This document shows, in pieces, positions 63,854-64,000 of a DNA stretch of 64,000 nt. Within the stretch, counting starts at the first letter, position 1. The number at the start of each line of letters is the position of its first letter. Source of the stretch: CAZOEL01 sp964578835 (GTDB lineage Bacteria; Desulfobacterota; Syntrophobacteria; Syntrophobacterales; Syntrophobacteraceae); the NCBI GenBank assembly GCA_964578835.1, contig CAZOEL010000002.1, positions 101,096 through 165,095 on the forward strand, given 5' to 3'. Under the pieces are notes generated by a model. It did no database searches, had not been told where the DNA came from, and saw only the letters and a list, made by a program, of their open reading frames with translations. Both the position numbers and the translations under genes were made by a program.

Positions 63854-63952
63854 CAAGGTCATGCACGCGGACACGCAACCACGCCGGGCATATTTGGTGG
63901 CTCTTCTTGTGGCCCCTCGGCGGCGTGGTTGCGTGCCGGTGATGACCGGCGT
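63848..63952 (+). other. Integron attC site 2, interrupted at its right core
   Basis: Starts with ACATAAC (63848-63854). A perfect 15-bp inverted repeat (63872-63886 with 63921-63935) matches the plan of attC 1 and shares part of its sequence. A short hairpin (GCCGGT-GATG-ACCGGC, 63935-63950) follows. The right core should read GTTRRRY, but after GT (63951-63952) the sequence changes to GTGTGCC, so the site appears to be cut. Confidence 0.75.
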
Positions 63953-64000
63953 GTGTGCCTGGCATGGCACAGAGCTGGCGAGGTGTAAGTCCTCGCATCA
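63953..64000 (+). mobile_element. 5' end of a group II intron (cut by the window edge)
   Basis: From 63953 the sequence starts GTGTGCC, the GUGYG form of a group II intron 5' end. It then gives a short stem (GTGCC with GGCAC) and the block GGCGAGGTGTAAGTCCTC, close to the domain I sequence common near the 5' end of bacterial group II introns. It sits directly after a stem-loop in attC 2, the type of target used by group IIC introns. The ORF and the 3' end lie outside the window. Confidence 0.6.

Overview
The window reads as a chromosomal segment of a Gram-negative, diaminopimelate-peptidoglycan bacterium. The nearest fit is a deltaproteobacterial (Desulfobacterota, Syntrophobacter-like) lineage. 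This rests on the mix of a long mraZ-to-ftsZ division cluster, selA, a DUF2914 protein, a B12-type radical SAM protein next to ftsZ, a GlgE-type glucan cluster and two dCache chemoreceptors. The lineage is an inference, not proven. One run of 100 N (9825-9924) marks an assembly gap inside a duplicated chemoreceptor gene.

Layout. 1-11 kb: truncated mfd (-), selA (+), ftsH (+), a YaaH-type acetate transporter (+) and two tandem paralogous chemoreceptors (-). 11-30 kb: a DnaJ-like protein, a radical SAM protein, then the whole division and cell-wall (dcw) cluster on the minus strand in the order mraZ-rsmH-ftsL-ftsI-murE-murF-murD-ftsW-murC-murB-ftsQ-ftsA-ftsZ. mraY and murG, the two lipid-linked steps, are absent, and the junctions where they normally sit are tight. 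30-36 kb: acpP under a TetR regulator with an extra N-terminal domain, a Nudix hydrolase, DUF2914, a CdaA-CdaR fusion (c-di-AMP synthase plus its YbbR regulator in one chain) and a phospho-acceptor protein with no kinase domain. 36-46 kb: malQ-glgB-treS/maltokinase fusion-glgE, a GlgE-pathway alpha-glucan operon. 46-60 kb: purA, hsp20, proS, a secreted ComEA-like HhH protein, tilS, a 4-TM protein, the operon purC/ParB-like/spore-photoproduct-lyase-like/enoyl-CoA hydratase, a broken higBA-type toxin-antitoxin pair, and kup. 60-64 kb: an ISAs1-family remnant, then integron gene cassettes with two attC sites; the last attC appears to be interrupted by the 5' end of a group II intron at the window edge.

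How parts fit. The leader of kup carries a ydaO-type c-di-AMP riboswitch, recognised by several conserved blocks. With the CdaA-CdaR fusion about 25 kb away this makes a signal-to-potassium-uptake circuit: c-di-AMP made at the membrane should shut off the K+ transporter. The dcw cluster has a sigma70-like promoter followed by 10-bp-spaced GGG repeats that fit an MraZ operator. The right end is the most mobile part, with IS debris, cassettes and an intron nested in an attC site.
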